Assembly (NCBI GenBank): GCA_013397695.1
Contig: VYZI01000043.1
Location: forward strand, 48,853 to 112,852
Source: Centropus unirufus
Lineage: Eukaryota; Chordata; Aves; Cuculiformes; Centropidae
Direction of reading: 5' to 3'
DNA: 64,000 bases
Shown here: positions 12,501 through 24,646 of the stretch, piece after piece
Layout of the letters: every line of letters begins with the position of its first letter
How positions within the stretch are numbered: the stretch's first letter is position 1
Translations under genes and position numbers: made by a program
Notes under the pieces: model-generated
The model's input: the letters and a program-made list of their open reading frames with translations, nothing else
Database searches by the model: none
What the model was told of the DNA's origin: nothing

Positions 12501-14042
12501 TCAGAAACCACTCTGGAAACAGCCAGAGACACGGCAGGCAGTTTAAGCAGGCTGAGCCTATCTATTTCAGGGTGACTCCCTGTAATTTTCTTCCTTACTG
12601 CCCTCTTTCCTGGTCAGCAGAGGCTGTGTGTGCCTTACAGAGTGCAATAAACAAAGAGTAGTGGGTGGAAGACAGTGGTGAGTGTGTCTAAGCCTTCCTA
12701 GGATGGAATTTACACAGTGGTGTGTTTAAAAGAGGAAGTCTGCTGGTCAGCAAGAAACCTAAGGAAAGGAATAATTCTAGCAGGGATGGAGAGTGTCAGA
12801 AACAAGGTGCTCTACAACCTATTTTCCTATGCCTATTTTCCGGCTCAAGGCATCAGCTCCCAGCTGCTTTACTGAGGTGAAATGGAGTGTACGATTCTCC
12901 GAGCCGTGCACCTCTATGGACAGATCAGTGGATCTCCACAGTGGGGGAAGGGCTGGCAGAGGAACTCTGTGGTGGCTTTTGAACCAGGAGCCAGCTGTGG
13001 GAGGAGGATTATAGTTGAGCACTGAAGTTGTCTTCCTCCCCATTGAGAGGTTGTTTTGCTAAGTCACTATTTGTGCCATCATTTGTCTCAGCTGAGGAGT
13101 CGTCGTCACTGGAAGCTATTAATAGCCTCGAGTTTCTGGGAAAAAATTCAGGGCTTGAATGCAAGTATGCTGGTTTTGTTTGTGTGTAGGCCTTTTTTGA
13201 GGAAAATTCAGCAATAAAAGAGTAAACAGAGAAAGAGGTTTAACTCTTCATGCATTTTTGAAGTTCCTTTTCTTGGTCTCTTTGTGATTTCCAAGGATGC
13301 GTTGCTTTTTCTGTTGCTGAATTATGGTAAACAATAATGTAAAAGGCAAACATGCTCTAAATAAGCACTTACTGTTCTAAGAGCACAATGATAATCACAA
13401 TGCCCAGCTCATGGGCACCTCAGCCAGAAAAACTCAGGGCAGGAATTCAATGACAAACACCCTGGCAGCATCGCAGCTGTGCTGCTGGCTTCAGGCAGAC
13501 CAAACCAGAATGAGAACCTAGGCTTTTTACAGCGAATACATGTAATTTGGGGAAGGCTTCTCTGGATGTTTTTAGATGGGGAAGTACAGTCAGTTTAGTG
13601 CAGGCATGCACCACACCAAGAATGGGATTTAAAGCAGAGAATGCTCTCAAACACAGTGAAATCGCTTATAAGGGGGAATATATTACAACTGTGCAGTCTA
13701 ATCTCTACAGTAACCCAGTTTCAGCTTTCAGTTGCTGGGCTAAAATGAGAACGAGAAGGGACTTCTGTTCTACCTTGGATTTCTGTGGTAACTGTTCCCG
13801 AGGGGTTATTGTCTCTCTGCCTCCCTCCCCTGGGGCCTACGCTTACCCTTCTCTGCTTCCTCCCTTTGTTGTGTTCCATCAGCACAGCCGGGCGCTTACA
13901 GGCTGAGGTTTGTGTTCTACCAGCACTATTCCCATCCCAGGGCACTCACAGGTTCCTTTCAGATGAGCTGAGGAGGTGGGGCAGGACCAACTATTTTTAT
14001 GAATGACATCTATGTCAGAAGAATTAGGTAAGGATGACAACA
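9528..14042. other. LDLRAD1 3' UTR and LDLRAD1-LRRC42 tail-to-tail interval
   Basis: After the LDLRAD1 stop, AATAAA hexamers occur at 10739-10744 and 10794-10799, which are plausible ends of the LDLRAD1 mRNA. Another AATAAA lies near 12648. Between about 10.8 and 14.0 kb I recognise no exon, RNA gene or mobile element. Short open frames there look like chance. Confidence 0.55.
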
Positions 14043-14047
14043 AAAGC

Positions 14048-14053
14048 TTTATT
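14048..14053 (-). other. LRRC42: LRRC42 poly(A) signal
   Basis: AATAAA on the minus strand (TTTATT on plus) lies about 207 bases past the LRRC42 stop codon. This is the first canonical hexamer downstream, so it probably sets the 3' end of the transcript. Confidence 0.65.
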
Positions 14054-14259
14054 TGAAAAAATTTGTTATGTATTGAAAATATACAGTAGTATCATCAACC
14101 TTCTCCTTGACTCCATCCCTCCCCAAGCACAGGTTAACCCAGGAGCGTATCACAGCAACCAGATTTAACAACACTGGTCTCCTTGGTCAGTCCCTCCCAA
14201 AGCGTCCAAATTCCATCATCAGCAAGAAAACAACAAACAAAGACCTGCTCCTTTCTGAC

Positions 14260-17200
14260 TCAGTAGGTGTTTAACAACTCCCAGTCCTCCACAGTGAGGC
14301 ACAGGTGCTTCTGTTTGGAAGTCCTTTCTCTGTCTTGTTCAGCCAAAGCTCTTTTTTTATTGTTCTTTAATTCGTGGCTGCTTGCAACTTCTTTTTTCAA
14401 AGGTAAATAGCAATTTTGAACTTTTTCCTTATAAAACTGCAAGTTTTCAGATGCTTTAGTTTCTGGCTCCACCAGCTTGCGTTTGACTACTTCCTCTATT
14501 CTGTGTGTCTTGCCATCTACAGGAGAAAGAAAATCAAGTTTAGATTTCTGGGAATAACAGAATTATGCTGTAAAATGCACACTTGTGTTGCAAATTGTTT
14601 TGGCTAAGCCAGCTGGGAATAGTGACGGCTATCCTAAAATGTGGACATTTCTATTTTGGGCTCTGAAATTTTAAGGAGAAAACTCAGTTATCATATGTTG
14701 CCCTACGTATGCTGCCATGGTGTATGTAAGAGTTACGCAGCAGCCCAACAAATAAAAAAGCTCAAATGCGTCGTAATGCGGTCACACAAATGGCTGTAAT
14801 TGTACACCTGAGATGCAATTTGTACTAAAAAAGAAGTATGAAAATTTCCTTGTAGAAAAGAAAACAAACTCTGTGGACTCCATGCAGTTACGTACAGAAG
14901 CGCAGAGCTGCTGTTCTGGCTCTCAAGTCGTCTTGTGGCTTGATGGCCTCCATAACTGCCTGCTCCCACTGCAAAACTGTCTGAAACAACAGTTGAAGGA
15001 GTTAATATTTCTTATAAAATTTACAGAAATATCTCTGCATACAACTCTATCCCTTATTCTTTCCCATTCAGGGATTTAACACTCCAAAAGGACAATTTCT
15101 AGAGAGTAAGGCAGACTTAAACCCCCATACCTGTTCTGCCCATCCCTCCGTCTTGCAGTTACTATGGTCAAATTCTTTCAGAGGCACTTTTGAGTGAACC
15201 AGGCCAATCCGCGTTTGGATACGCTTAATGACAGCATCAACGTCCTAGGGAAAAGGGAAGTAAAGTAGCTAAAAGGGGAAGAACGTTTGATTACACTTGT
15301 CCAGAAAACTTAGAGAGATGCTCTTTTACCTTGAGACCTGTCCCAGAAATGTCCAAACAATTCAATTTCTTGAAAGAAAAAAGGTATCTGATTCCAACAT
15401 CTGTGATTTTAGGGTTACCTGTAAAGTCAAGTAAAGTTGACCAAGTTGCATGATGTGGAAAAAGGAGATGAGAATACCCAGAAAACATTTGTTCCAAAAG
15501 CTCGTAATGGAAATGGAACAAGAGGGTTTGGTCCTTTTTTTTTTTTTTTTTTTTTTGTAGTACCCTTCCTGTTTTGAAAGTGAATCAAAACTGACTTTTC
15601 CCCCTCTAATGATAAAATACAAGTCTTATGATACCAATTCTCCAACAGTTAAAAACATTTATGTAAGTAGCAAGTAGCTGAGACTCTAGCTATGAGCTGT
15701 GGGTGAAATTTGGGGTTGAGTACTTGGGTCACAGAATTTATAATATTTATAATAAAATAAATAATATACAATATATATTATTATATAATATATAATAACA
15801 TATAATATTTATAATATTGCTTATATTCCTGCAATATTAAAAAGGATAAATTCTTTATCAGAACGTTCCTTCTAATATTAAACTGCAAAGTACTCACAAG
15901 ACAAGTCTAACACCAAAAGATTCTCCAGACCCTTTTTCAGTACTCGTACTGGTGCTGTCATTCGGCGAAGGCCTGCATCTGACAACGAGTTATCTTTGAG
16001 GAGGAGCCGTTTTACACTGGGTGGAGAGACACAGACACAAGAGTTTGTGGTCAGTATTTCAGAAAGGTTTGCAAAACGTCCTAAAATTATGTCGGGGAGC
16101 CAGGGTGTACGTGTGCCAGCCCTTCAGGCCCCTCTGTCAGCATTAGTAAAATGTAGCAAGGAAGAAGCCTGGGTTTGTAGGACTAACAAATACTTTTATA
16201 TTGCCTCTGCTAGCTCAACAGAATCACTCGCTTGACCGGCCCCTCGCAGAGCTCCAGTGACAAACTGATCCCGCAGCACAAGCGTTTACTAACGGAGACA
16301 ATAAGGTTCTTTATACACAGTTCTTCAAACCCAGGCTGCCAGTTTCAAATCCACTCAAAACCAGAAAGGAAAAAAGGCTTGGCAAAACGGGAGAGGACTG
16401 ACTTGGTAAATCATTTTATATAAGCAATGAGGTATTGTAATATAGATGAACAAAACTCAAAAAACATAACACTAGAACATTCTCTAGAGCACTTCAAGAC
16501 AAAACCTTGATGCAAAATGCGGCCAAGCATTATAGTAATAAAATATCCCCTAATTAGCAGTCATCCTGCCTATTGTTTACAGTGTTCTACCTTTCCATCT
16601 TTAGTATCACTCAAAATGGCTATATTTATTGTTAATTACTATATTTTATTGTTATTGTTACATGTTCATTAACTAAATATTCAACATACTGCTTGCAGAA
16701 ATCTTCACCTGGACCGCTCATTTGGTTAAAAATTTGGCTGCTGAAGTTCCTTCTTAAAAAAGGAAATAGAAGTGTAAAACTGCTCCAAATGGTTAAGATG
16801 CAGTTATTATCCTGGCCAACGGGAATAATAAAAAGTTGATGTAAGACCAGGAGACAGTAAATTACCTTGCCCATTAGCAAGATTTTTTATGATTCAGTCC
16901 ATACTCGGGATCGCATGTGTTGTGCACCGTACATTCTGTATTTTGTTTACCTCAAGAATGGGGTTTATGAACAACGAAAATCTTCAAATTTACACATTGC
17001 TGCCTATGAAACTTTCCTGTTAAGCCTGAATCTTCCAACTGCTTAGTGACAGGAAAAGAAAGTGCCATTTTTAGCTGCATGTCACAAAATTTTTACCTAG
17101 ACAGAGCCTCTTTGGTGAGGTGTTCCAGCAGTTCATGTTCATCTCCAAGTTTGCAACAGGAGAGATCCAAGCATGTCAGCTCCCGGAAAGATTTAATTTC

Positions 17201-19740
17201 TTCGAGCTTTTCAGAGATAACCAGGTATCTGCAAAGAGGGGAAGAAAAAGCTCTTGGTGTTCAGACACGTAAGGCAGCACCCATATCCTACAGTGTCATG
17301 AGCACAAGGCTTTTTGTCAGTGCCTATGTGAAAATTGACAGAAATAAGCCAGCCGTCCTAACTGTCTGCACACAACACATCCGAGCCCCAGTCTTCCGCT
17401 TAAACAAACAGCAAAGTTTTGCTTTGATTCAAAATATTGGACTAACAATGAAGACTTCAATTTGCAAACATGACAACTGGGGACTTCTTTACAGATTATT
17501 ATTGTATTATTTCCGTATAATGCAAAACATATTCCAGTTTACCATCAATCGAGGCAGTGTGTGGACAAACTCACCATCACCCAGGTTTAAACTCTACTTC
17601 GATTCTATCAGCTTAGCTTGCCAAATGGCAACCTTTTACTTTTTATATATGTAAATAAGATATTTAAGTAGAGACAAAAATCCTTCTGGACGCTTGCAGG
17701 ATTCCACCTAGAGCTGTGACTACACCCAAGGCAGTGGTTACTCAGTGGGTTATTATTTTGCTGTGTTTGTTCCTTGATCTCATGCAAATACCCATGCTGG
17801 AACTATTCAGTAGGAGGTTTAGAGGTGGGAACAAGCCAGGGATGAATGGCATGCATGAGTGTGCAGTAATGAGCACCCGGCAGTCATCGCCTCACCCATC
17901 TCCCCTGCATTTACTACTTCTTGTCCCTGTGGCAAGACAAGCCCCAAATTTGCTCATTTCTCCGGAGTTTACATTATATTCCTCACGGCAAGACAAACCC
18001 CAAGGTCATCATCTGCACTGCTGAAATGAGGGGTGTTTACTAATTTGATCCCTCAAGGAACGCTTCTTCGGCCATGTAAATAAAGGGACCTCAATATCCT
18101 CCCACCAGAAGCACCTATCAAACCACCCCATGGAATCCCTCTCTGTGCGGAAAGCACTTCACAGTCAGAGCATCAGCCAGCTCCTAAGAGATCCTCCTAG
18201 CTCAGGGGCAGTGTGAAGAGTGGGCTCTTTTAGAAATAAGATTTATCAGAAAATGCCTTAATATCTTACTTCCTGGCTCTCAAAGACTTGATACTTATCT
18301 CAGCTTTCTGTAATGGCAAAAGATACCAGAGGTAACTTCATTTCTGAATTAATCCCATAAAAAGCATCGGTACCAGAGATAAAAAGGGGGTAGGCTTAAA
18401 GGATAAAACAAAGGATAATTGACCTCTGCTCAGTCCTACTGTGCTGAAAACACCCTTAGAACTTCAGACAATTATGCCTGCACTTTGATTTTAAACTGGA
18501 TAAACCATCCCTTTCTCAAATGCACAGATGGAAGATAGACTGGTTCTATTATTGGCAAAGACTTCAGTAGAAGCAAGGCTTTAAAAATATAAAACCTGCT
18601 TGGTAAGACACTCTTTTAGTGAATGACAACGTGGACATCAATGAGATGGAAAAATTGGTGCCGGGCTCTAATCAGAACCTCATTAAAGCACGTTCAATAT
18701 GGGGATGGGAATCACAATAAACTAAGGTAAAACCTGCCTGACTTAAAAACCTGTAACTCACCCACAAGATTGGATCTTATGAGACCCCCCAATGAATCAG
18801 CACAGCAAGCTTATAGTAAACAATCAGGGTGTATCTTATCTGTATGGTTGGCTAAAGCTTTACTGATCTTCCCATGAAATACCTGAGAAGGCATTAGACA
18901 CGCAGATTGCTACGGAAGCACTGATGATTATTTTGAAAAAGCAGCTGTAGGTTTAATCCTTCACATAAAATCCCCCGTTCGTTAACACAGATGTAGCCTG
19001 TCTGCAGCCTCTGTTATGATTTGTATCTCAGAATGAAACCAGTAGCTGCACTTGTAGGAAAGAGATGGGACAAAAGGAAGCAAGCGAAGAGTGAAACAAG
19101 GCTTGGGTCATTTCAGTAAACTCAGGTGGTGTCAAAAGCCCAAGAGATCAGTTTCTTTAAATTATTTTTGAGAGACAATAACGTAAGAGAAACTTTAAGT
19201 GTCCCAGCAAAAAGCCTGGTAGATGACAATACTTGCTCCTGAACACGCTTACCTATTCCGCAAGCACAATGAACACAGCACCAAATTGCCATAGGCCTCA
19301 GTAAACTTCTGCAGAGCTCTCAGTCCTGTTACTGGTTCGGTGAACTTTTGTCTTGCTTCTGCAGCGGAGAAGAGCTTTTCAGCAATCTGCTCTGGGAAAC
19401 CAATCAACGAGTCAACGTGATCAACGTTGTCAGAAATGTAACCCAGCACTAGGCTGAAGAGAGACTTGGCTGAGTACCGGAGGTTCCCCTCCTTAGTGTA
19501 CGTGAAGATGAAGTGATCAGTCCTCTGCCTCCTTGCCCTATCGTCCTCCCTGTTCATACAAAGCTCCACTGAAAATCCTCTGGGAAACAGCCTAAAAGGT
19601 CTTGTTTTGGGAGTGACATTCTGTGTGCTGCCTGCACCCTGGTTCACCACGTGCAGCTTCCCGTTTTCACGCACGTATATTGGCCCAGTATCCAAATGGC
19701 TTTCTGAGTGGAAACAGTAAGACATTCCCCTTGTCCAGTT
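14260..19740 (-). CDS. LRRC42: LRRC42, leucine-rich repeat-containing protein 42
   Basis: Seven coding exons in transcript order are 19740-19253 (ATG 19725-19723), 17228-17097, 16016-15898, 15418-15330, 15244-15131, 14980-14896 and 14516-14260 (stop TGA). Phases join throughout and give 422 residues, against 428 in human. The start is MSYCFHSESHLDTGPIY, matching the conserved N-terminus. The ATG lies 15 bases into its exon, so at least one non-coding 5' exon exists upstream. Residues 1-157 form the conserved N-terminal region. Leucine-rich repeats cover about 165-270 (LTCLDLSCCKLGDEHEL, LKDNSLSDAGLR, LNCLDISGTGLK). A lysine-rich tail ends in VEDWELLNTY. No signal peptide or membrane helix is evident. 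Molecular function in the family is poorly known. The gene is head to head with HSPB11. Confidence 0.95.
15535..15556. repeat. Poly(T) tract in LRRC42 intron
   Basis: An uninterrupted run of about 22 T on the plus strand (poly(A) on the LRRC42 sense strand) lies in the intron between coding exons 3 and 4. No retrotransposon body is attached to it that I can recognise. Confidence 0.85.
15738..15836. repeat. AT-rich simple repeat
   Basis: This is a low-complexity run of TATAAT/ATATTTATA-like units, almost pure A+T, in an LRRC42 intron. It is probably polymorphic in length. Confidence 0.8.
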
Positions 19741-20358
19741 CTGCAAAAACAAACCACAGACAGGTAAAGAATAGCCACAGACTGGGAAAACGCTACTTGG
19801 GAAAGACCCCAAGCCCTGGGAGCCCTCATCAGTGCCTCGAGTGTGCAAGGTCCCAAAACCCCGCAGCGCAAGGGGGGCCAGGCTGTGTGGAACTGTGTGG
19901 CTGCTGTCTGCCACCAAACCACCCCCACCAGCCGGTGGGAACTGAACCCAGGGTGGGCTGGCAGGGAGCTGCAGGGCTTCTGCTCTGGCAGGGCCCCGCC
20001 ACTCTCTGCCCGGTGCCTGCCAGGGGCCTGGATCCCAGTCCGGCACAGGTGTGGGGCTGTGGGCTGTGCGGGAAGCAGCCCCCACAGCTTGGGCCTGCTC
20101 TGCTGCAGGCAGGGAGAGGAGGAGGAGGGCAGGAATGGCAGGGTGCCCATGCACCATCTCCCTCCCTGGGAGGGTGGGCAAGCCCTTGGAGCCCCTTGCC
20201 CAGACGGTGCCAGGGCCTCTGGGTCGTGATCCAGGGGTCCTGGTGCGGGGCAGGAGGGCACAAACCCTGCCGTGGCAGGGGAGGAGGAGGGACGTGGTCC
20301 TGTGGGGCTGGGGTTCTGTGGGGCAGAGGGGATCAGCCCCTCCAGAAGGAGGAAGGGG

Positions 20359-21195
20359 NNNNNNNNNNNNNNNNNNNNNNNNNNNNNNNNNNNNNNNNNN
20401 NNNNNNNNNNNNNNNNNNNNNNNNNNNNNNNNNNNNNNNNNNNNNNNNNNNNNNNNNNNNNNNNNNNNNNNNNNNNNNNNNNNNNNNNNNNNNNNNNNNN
20501 NNNNNNNNNNNNNNNNNNNNNNNNNNNNNNNNNNNNNNNNNNNNNNNNNNNNNNNNNNNNNNNNNNNNNNNNNNNNNNNNNNNNNNNNNNNNNNNNNNNN
20601 NNNNNNNNNNNNNNNNNNNNNNNNNNNNNNNNNNNNNNNNNNNNNNNNNNNNNNNNNNNNNNNNNNNNNNNNNNNNNNNNNNNNNNNNNNNNNNNNNNNN
20701 NNNNNNNNNNNNNNNNNNNNNNNNNNNNNNNNNNNNNNNNNNNNNNNNNNNNNNNNNNNNNNNNNNNNNNNNNNNNNNNNNNNNNNNNNNNNNNNNNNNN
20801 NNNNNNNNNNNNNNNNNNNNNNNNNNNNNNNNNNNNNNNNNNNNNNNNNNNNNNNNNNNNNNNNNNNNNNNNNNNNNNNNNNNNNNNNNNNNNNNNNNNN
20901 NNNNNNNNNNNNNNNNNNNNNNNNNNNNNNNNNNNNNNNNNNNNNNNNNNNNNNNNNNNNNNNNNNNNNNNNNNNNNNNNNNNNNNNNNNNNNNNNNNNN
21001 NNNNNNNNNNNNNNNNNNNNNNNNNNNNNNNNNNNNNNNNNNNNNNNNNNNNNNNNNNNNNNNNNNNNNNNNNNNNNNNNNNNNNNNNNNNNNNNNNNNN
21101 NNNNNNNNNNNNNNNNNNNNNNNNNNNNNNNNNNNNNNNNNNNNNNNNNNNNNNNNNNNNNNNNNNNNNNNNNNNNNNNNNNNNNNNNNNNNNNN
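20359..21195. other. Assembly gap (837 N)
   Basis: Unsequenced bases lie between the GC-rich flanks of LRRC42 and HSPB11. Both flanks are strongly G+C rich, the typical reason for drop-out of avian promoters. The gap most likely contains the LRRC42 5' UTR exon and the core of the bidirectional promoter. Open frames spanning the gap are artefacts. Confidence 0.99.
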
Positions 21196-21220
21196 GGCGG
21201 GGCCAGTAGGCGGGGCCGAG
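21196..21220. promoter_or_regulatory. HSPB11: Paired GC boxes upstream of HSPB11
   Basis: Two copies of GGCGGGGCC, 13 bases apart in register, stand at the right edge of the gap about 100 bases before the HSPB11 ATG. They match Sp1/KLF-type GC boxes. With LRRC42 transcribed away on the other side of the gap, they are probably the right edge of a bidirectional CpG-island promoter. Confidence 0.6.
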
Positions 21221-21317
21221 GCTGCGGCCGCGCGGCCTCCCTCGCGCTCCCTCAGCCGCTGCTCCAGCCGCTCCCGCCGTTCCCGCCGCTCCCGGCCCGG
21301 CTGTGCGGGGCGCGGCC

Positions 21318-23566
21318 ATGAGGGCCACCGACTGGTGCCGGGGCTCGGCGGGCGCCGCCGTCCTGCTGGCCACCTCCAGCGACGAGCGGCACCCCGCGGG
21401 CTGCGTGGCGGACGGGTGAGCGGTGCGGGGCTGCGGGGCCTCGAGCTGTGCCGGGGGCTCAGGTCAGGGAAAACCCTCCTCGCCCAGAGAGCGGGGAGGC
21501 CCTGGGACAGGCGCCCGGGGAGCGGCGGATCCGTTCCGGGGACGCGGTGTAGCGGCTTCTCGTGATGAATTTACAAGGGTTTCTTTTTTTATTTTTGTCT
21601 TTTTCTGCCCGCAGAAGTTCGGAAACGTTTTGGACAACGACGGGGATGTTCCCACAGGAATTTATCATTGGTTTTCCCAGATGTGTAAAAATCAGCAAGC
21701 TCGCAATCCAGTGTTATTTGGGTAAGGCTCGATGGGCTGCAGCAGCTCATACCCACCGGGTCAAGATGTGTGTCTGTGTCTGTCCCTAAATTCTCGGTGT
21801 AACATCATGCTCGGCAAGGGGCCACTTCTGAACAGGTTCATAAGGATTTCACGTCACAAAGCAGGCCTTAGCATCCGAAGTTTTTCATTAATACATCAGA
21901 AAAAGATGGAAAACCTACCCCACCTGCACTTGTTCTTATAATGCCTCGCATTGAGCTTACAATGAACTGTTCTGTTGCACAATGACAGACAGGACTACAA
22001 TACTATAATTTATTCTGAATATTGATTTTTATGGTTATCTAGGACAGAACCCTTAGCCTTCCTTTTCTAAATAATGCAAAGTAAAAATCTTAAGTTCCAA
22101 AGCAGAAAGAATTGTTACAGAGTCAGAGCGTGGAGGCAGTAACCTGACCATTAGCAAAGGCTACGCAAAAAGACATGAAAACTTGTCATTATTTGTCCAG
22201 CCTGGAGCATGAGGGTGATGGTTGTATTGCAGTGCTGCCCCATCCGTTAGAGGAAGAATGGCTTAATTAATGCTTTTAAAGTGATTTGTAAGTGAAAAGT
22301 GATGGAGTAAATATAATTATCAATAAAGAATCAGAATCTGTATTTATATTTTGAATGTATATATATTTTAGTGCAGACCTTACGGATTGAAAGAAGCGTA
22401 TCGGAAGACCCAGTAGATTTTGAAAAGTGTGTGGAAAAAGGTAAGATTCTGAATCTGAAGCAGCAGGGATTTTGTAGGAATGATGTTGATCTTTTCCAGT
22501 GAGTTGTTTTAACCCCATGTCGATTTGTTCAGTAGTCAACTGTGGGTCAATGATTATTTTATTCGACATTAATGCGACAGTCAGATTTAAATGAGGTTTA
22601 TGAACGCTGCTGGTCTCTGTAGCAGCTTAGAGGTGTAAAATCCCATACACGGGCTAAAAGCACTAATTGGACACTCACTTTTGTGTTTAGAGTGCCACCT
22701 CTTGCATTGTTTGGTTGGTTGGGTTTTGTTTGGTTTTTTTTTTAAATGCCTCTTGGGTGACATTTTATGAAACAGCCTAATGAGTGGAATTCACCTACAT
22801 TGGGATATTGCAAAAAGTATTTGCTCTCTTAAATCACCTTGTAAAAAAAATGCTCAATTTCTGTATGCAGTGTAAGTTCCTGGACCTTTGACATTCTTGA
22901 ACTCTGAAGTCCAGTGAAAACTTTTCACAGCAGTGCACGTTATTCTTCATTATTTGCTTTGAAATATGTTTCCTAGATTTGCAACACACAGAAGGACAGC
23001 TTCAAATGGAGGAATTTCCAGTGAGTATTCACAGTGTATGTCAGTTGTGGTGCATGATCTGGGATGTCTGGACTAACTGGGGAGAAAGTGTGAAAAACCA
23101 AAACATGTCTGTATTTACAATTATTGCTAAGTTGATGTTAGATACAGGACTTTGAAGATAATGGTATGAAATTGCACTTCCTTACTGCTCCTGACTATGT
23201 GAAAGAGCTCTTTCCAGAAGTGTGGCAATCTTTCCTCCTTCAGTTGTTGCCTTTAATGCTGCAGTACTTGGATTTCTTTGAAGTGCTGTCATCTAAAGAA
23301 ACTGAAGCTGGCTGGATGTATTAAAAGATCTTGATTTATGGGTAATTCAAAAACAGACAGCAATATCTAGGTCGTTTGACCTAATGAACTTCTGCAAATG
23401 TCTTTTGATAGTTATGTTGCTACGGAGAATTCAATGACATTGTTTTATCCTTCTACAGCTTCCGGATCTCCAAGCCACTCATTTGCGTTTCATCATCAAA
23501 TCTGCATTTGACCACTTTGTGTCAGTGCACCGCGTCATAGCAGAGGGCACAGCAGAAAACACCTAA
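21318..23566 (+). CDS. HSPB11: HSPB11 / IFT25, intraflagellar transport protein 25
   Basis: Five coding exons are 21318-21415, 21615-21721, 22372-22440, 22977-23020 and 23459-23566 (TAA 23564-23566). They give 141 residues, against 144 in human. The protein starts MRATDWCRGSAGAAVLLATS. It contains the family hallmark ETFWTTTGMFPQEFII and ends LRFIIKSAFDHFVSVHRV followed by a short tail. The family has a galactose-binding-like (discoidin) jelly-roll fold and pairs with IFT27 in the IFT-B complex, where it supports Hedgehog-pathway protein export from cilia. The HSPB name is historical, since there is no alpha-crystallin domain here. The start is the only ATG after the gap and matches the family N-terminus. 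Confidence 0.96.
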
Positions 23567-24064
23567 GTCCAGCTTAAATTTGTAGCTCATATTTTTTATA
23601 TATAAAAAGTTATCTTTTGATATCTGTAGCACACAGAATATTTATCATTAAAACCTTATATTAAAGTGGTTTTTTTTAAGGTATGGCTGTAGTATATATT
23701 TCCCATCAGTTTAATATATGTAATGTGGTACTCTTGTCAATTTTAGGACTGTTACCCTAGAACACTTGAACATAAATGTGTCTGCTTAATATATTTATAT
23801 TGGACTTTCTTAATATATTAATTAAAACTCATTTTCCTATAAAATATTTCCCTTGCACTCTTGAGTTAAATGGGAAAAAAGTGTGAAATACTTAAATGGG
23901 AGCTGTAACTTCCTTCCTTCAGAAGTCTTAATCCGGTAACTTTCTCATCAACTCAGACTGTTCAAGATGAATAGGATGAATATGTCTCCTACTGCTTAGA
24001 AATTACCTGGGGGGGAAAAGGGAGGGACATAATCAGAAGCCATATGAAGTGCTCTGATAGATTT
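23567..24064. other. HSPB11 / DIO1 convergent 3' ends
   Basis: The HSPB11 3' UTR is A+T rich and has ATTAAA hexamers near 23647, 23660 and 23821 but no clear AATAAA. On the opposite strand the DIO1 poly(A) hexamer lies at 24070-24065. The two transcripts therefore end within a few hundred bases of each other. Nothing else was seen in the interval. Confidence 0.55.
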
Positions 24065-24070
24065 TTTAAT
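24065..24070 (-). other. DIO1: Candidate DIO1 poly(A) signal
   Basis: ATTAAA on the minus strand lies about 42 bases beyond the SECIS core, so the SECIS is retained just before the probable cleavage site. This is the commonest variant hexamer. No AATAAA was seen nearer. Confidence 0.5.
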
Positions 24071-24111
24071 AATTGCCATCAATCCCTTGTTTCTGTAAAT
24101 ATTTTCTACCA

Positions 24112-24151
24112 TCAGGTCACAGCCGCCTGTGCTTTACGCCGTGACTGTCAT
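24112..24151 (-). promoter_or_regulatory. DIO1: SECIS element of DIO1
   Basis: Read on the minus strand, ATGA (24151-24148) is followed by a 12-base arm (CAGTCACGGCGT), then the apical AAA (24135-24133), and finally a closing TGA (24114-24112) preceded by the complementary arm GGCTGTGACC. CAGTCAC pairs with the GTGAC-containing arm, and the ATGA/TGA pairs form the non-Watson-Crick quartet of SECIS. This is the signal that recruits SBP2/eEFSec to decode UGA as selenocysteine. It lies about 500 bases 3' of the DIO1 stop, within the 3' UTR. Confidence 0.92.
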
Positions 24152-24646
24152 AACAAATATTAATAGAAACAAATGTTGATAGTGATTGTCTTACTCCGAA
24201 GCCTTCTGAAGCCAGTGAAAGGGTACAGTCAGGAAAATGATAAGGTACACAAGAGAATCTTGATAACGTGGAATCAGTTGTTTCTCATGCCGGTCGACTT
24301 GGGCAAATGTCACCACCCCTGGAATTTTTCCTGCACGATATTCCTTACAGATGTCAATGTTGGTATCCAGTCCAGACAGATCAAGGGACCCAGTTCATGG
24401 CTGCGTGTGGTCTAATCCTAGGAAGATACTAGAGTGCAGTAGTTGTGATGGTAGTGATGAGCCTGGAAACGCTCTCTACACACACAAACCACGTCAGAGA
24501 TGCTCTTTAGAGGCACATCCTTCTTTTCCTTGTCTCTTGTTATTTTTAAATTCTGTTTTTTTTTTCTTGTAGTTATGTCTATGAAAAGATATTCATTGAT
24601 GTTTTTTTTTTCCCCAGTAGTCTTTACTCTGAAGTCCTCTTGTTTT

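Noticed and set aside
17046..17654. 202-codon plus-strand open frame
   Set aside because: It runs antisense across LRRC42 coding exon 2 and adjacent introns. The minus-strand exon explains the conserved part.
19623..21565. Long plus-strand open frames (up to 528 codons) across the gap
   Set aside because: Most of their length is N, which cannot contain stops. The real sequence is antisense to LRRC42 exon 1 or GC-rich promoter.
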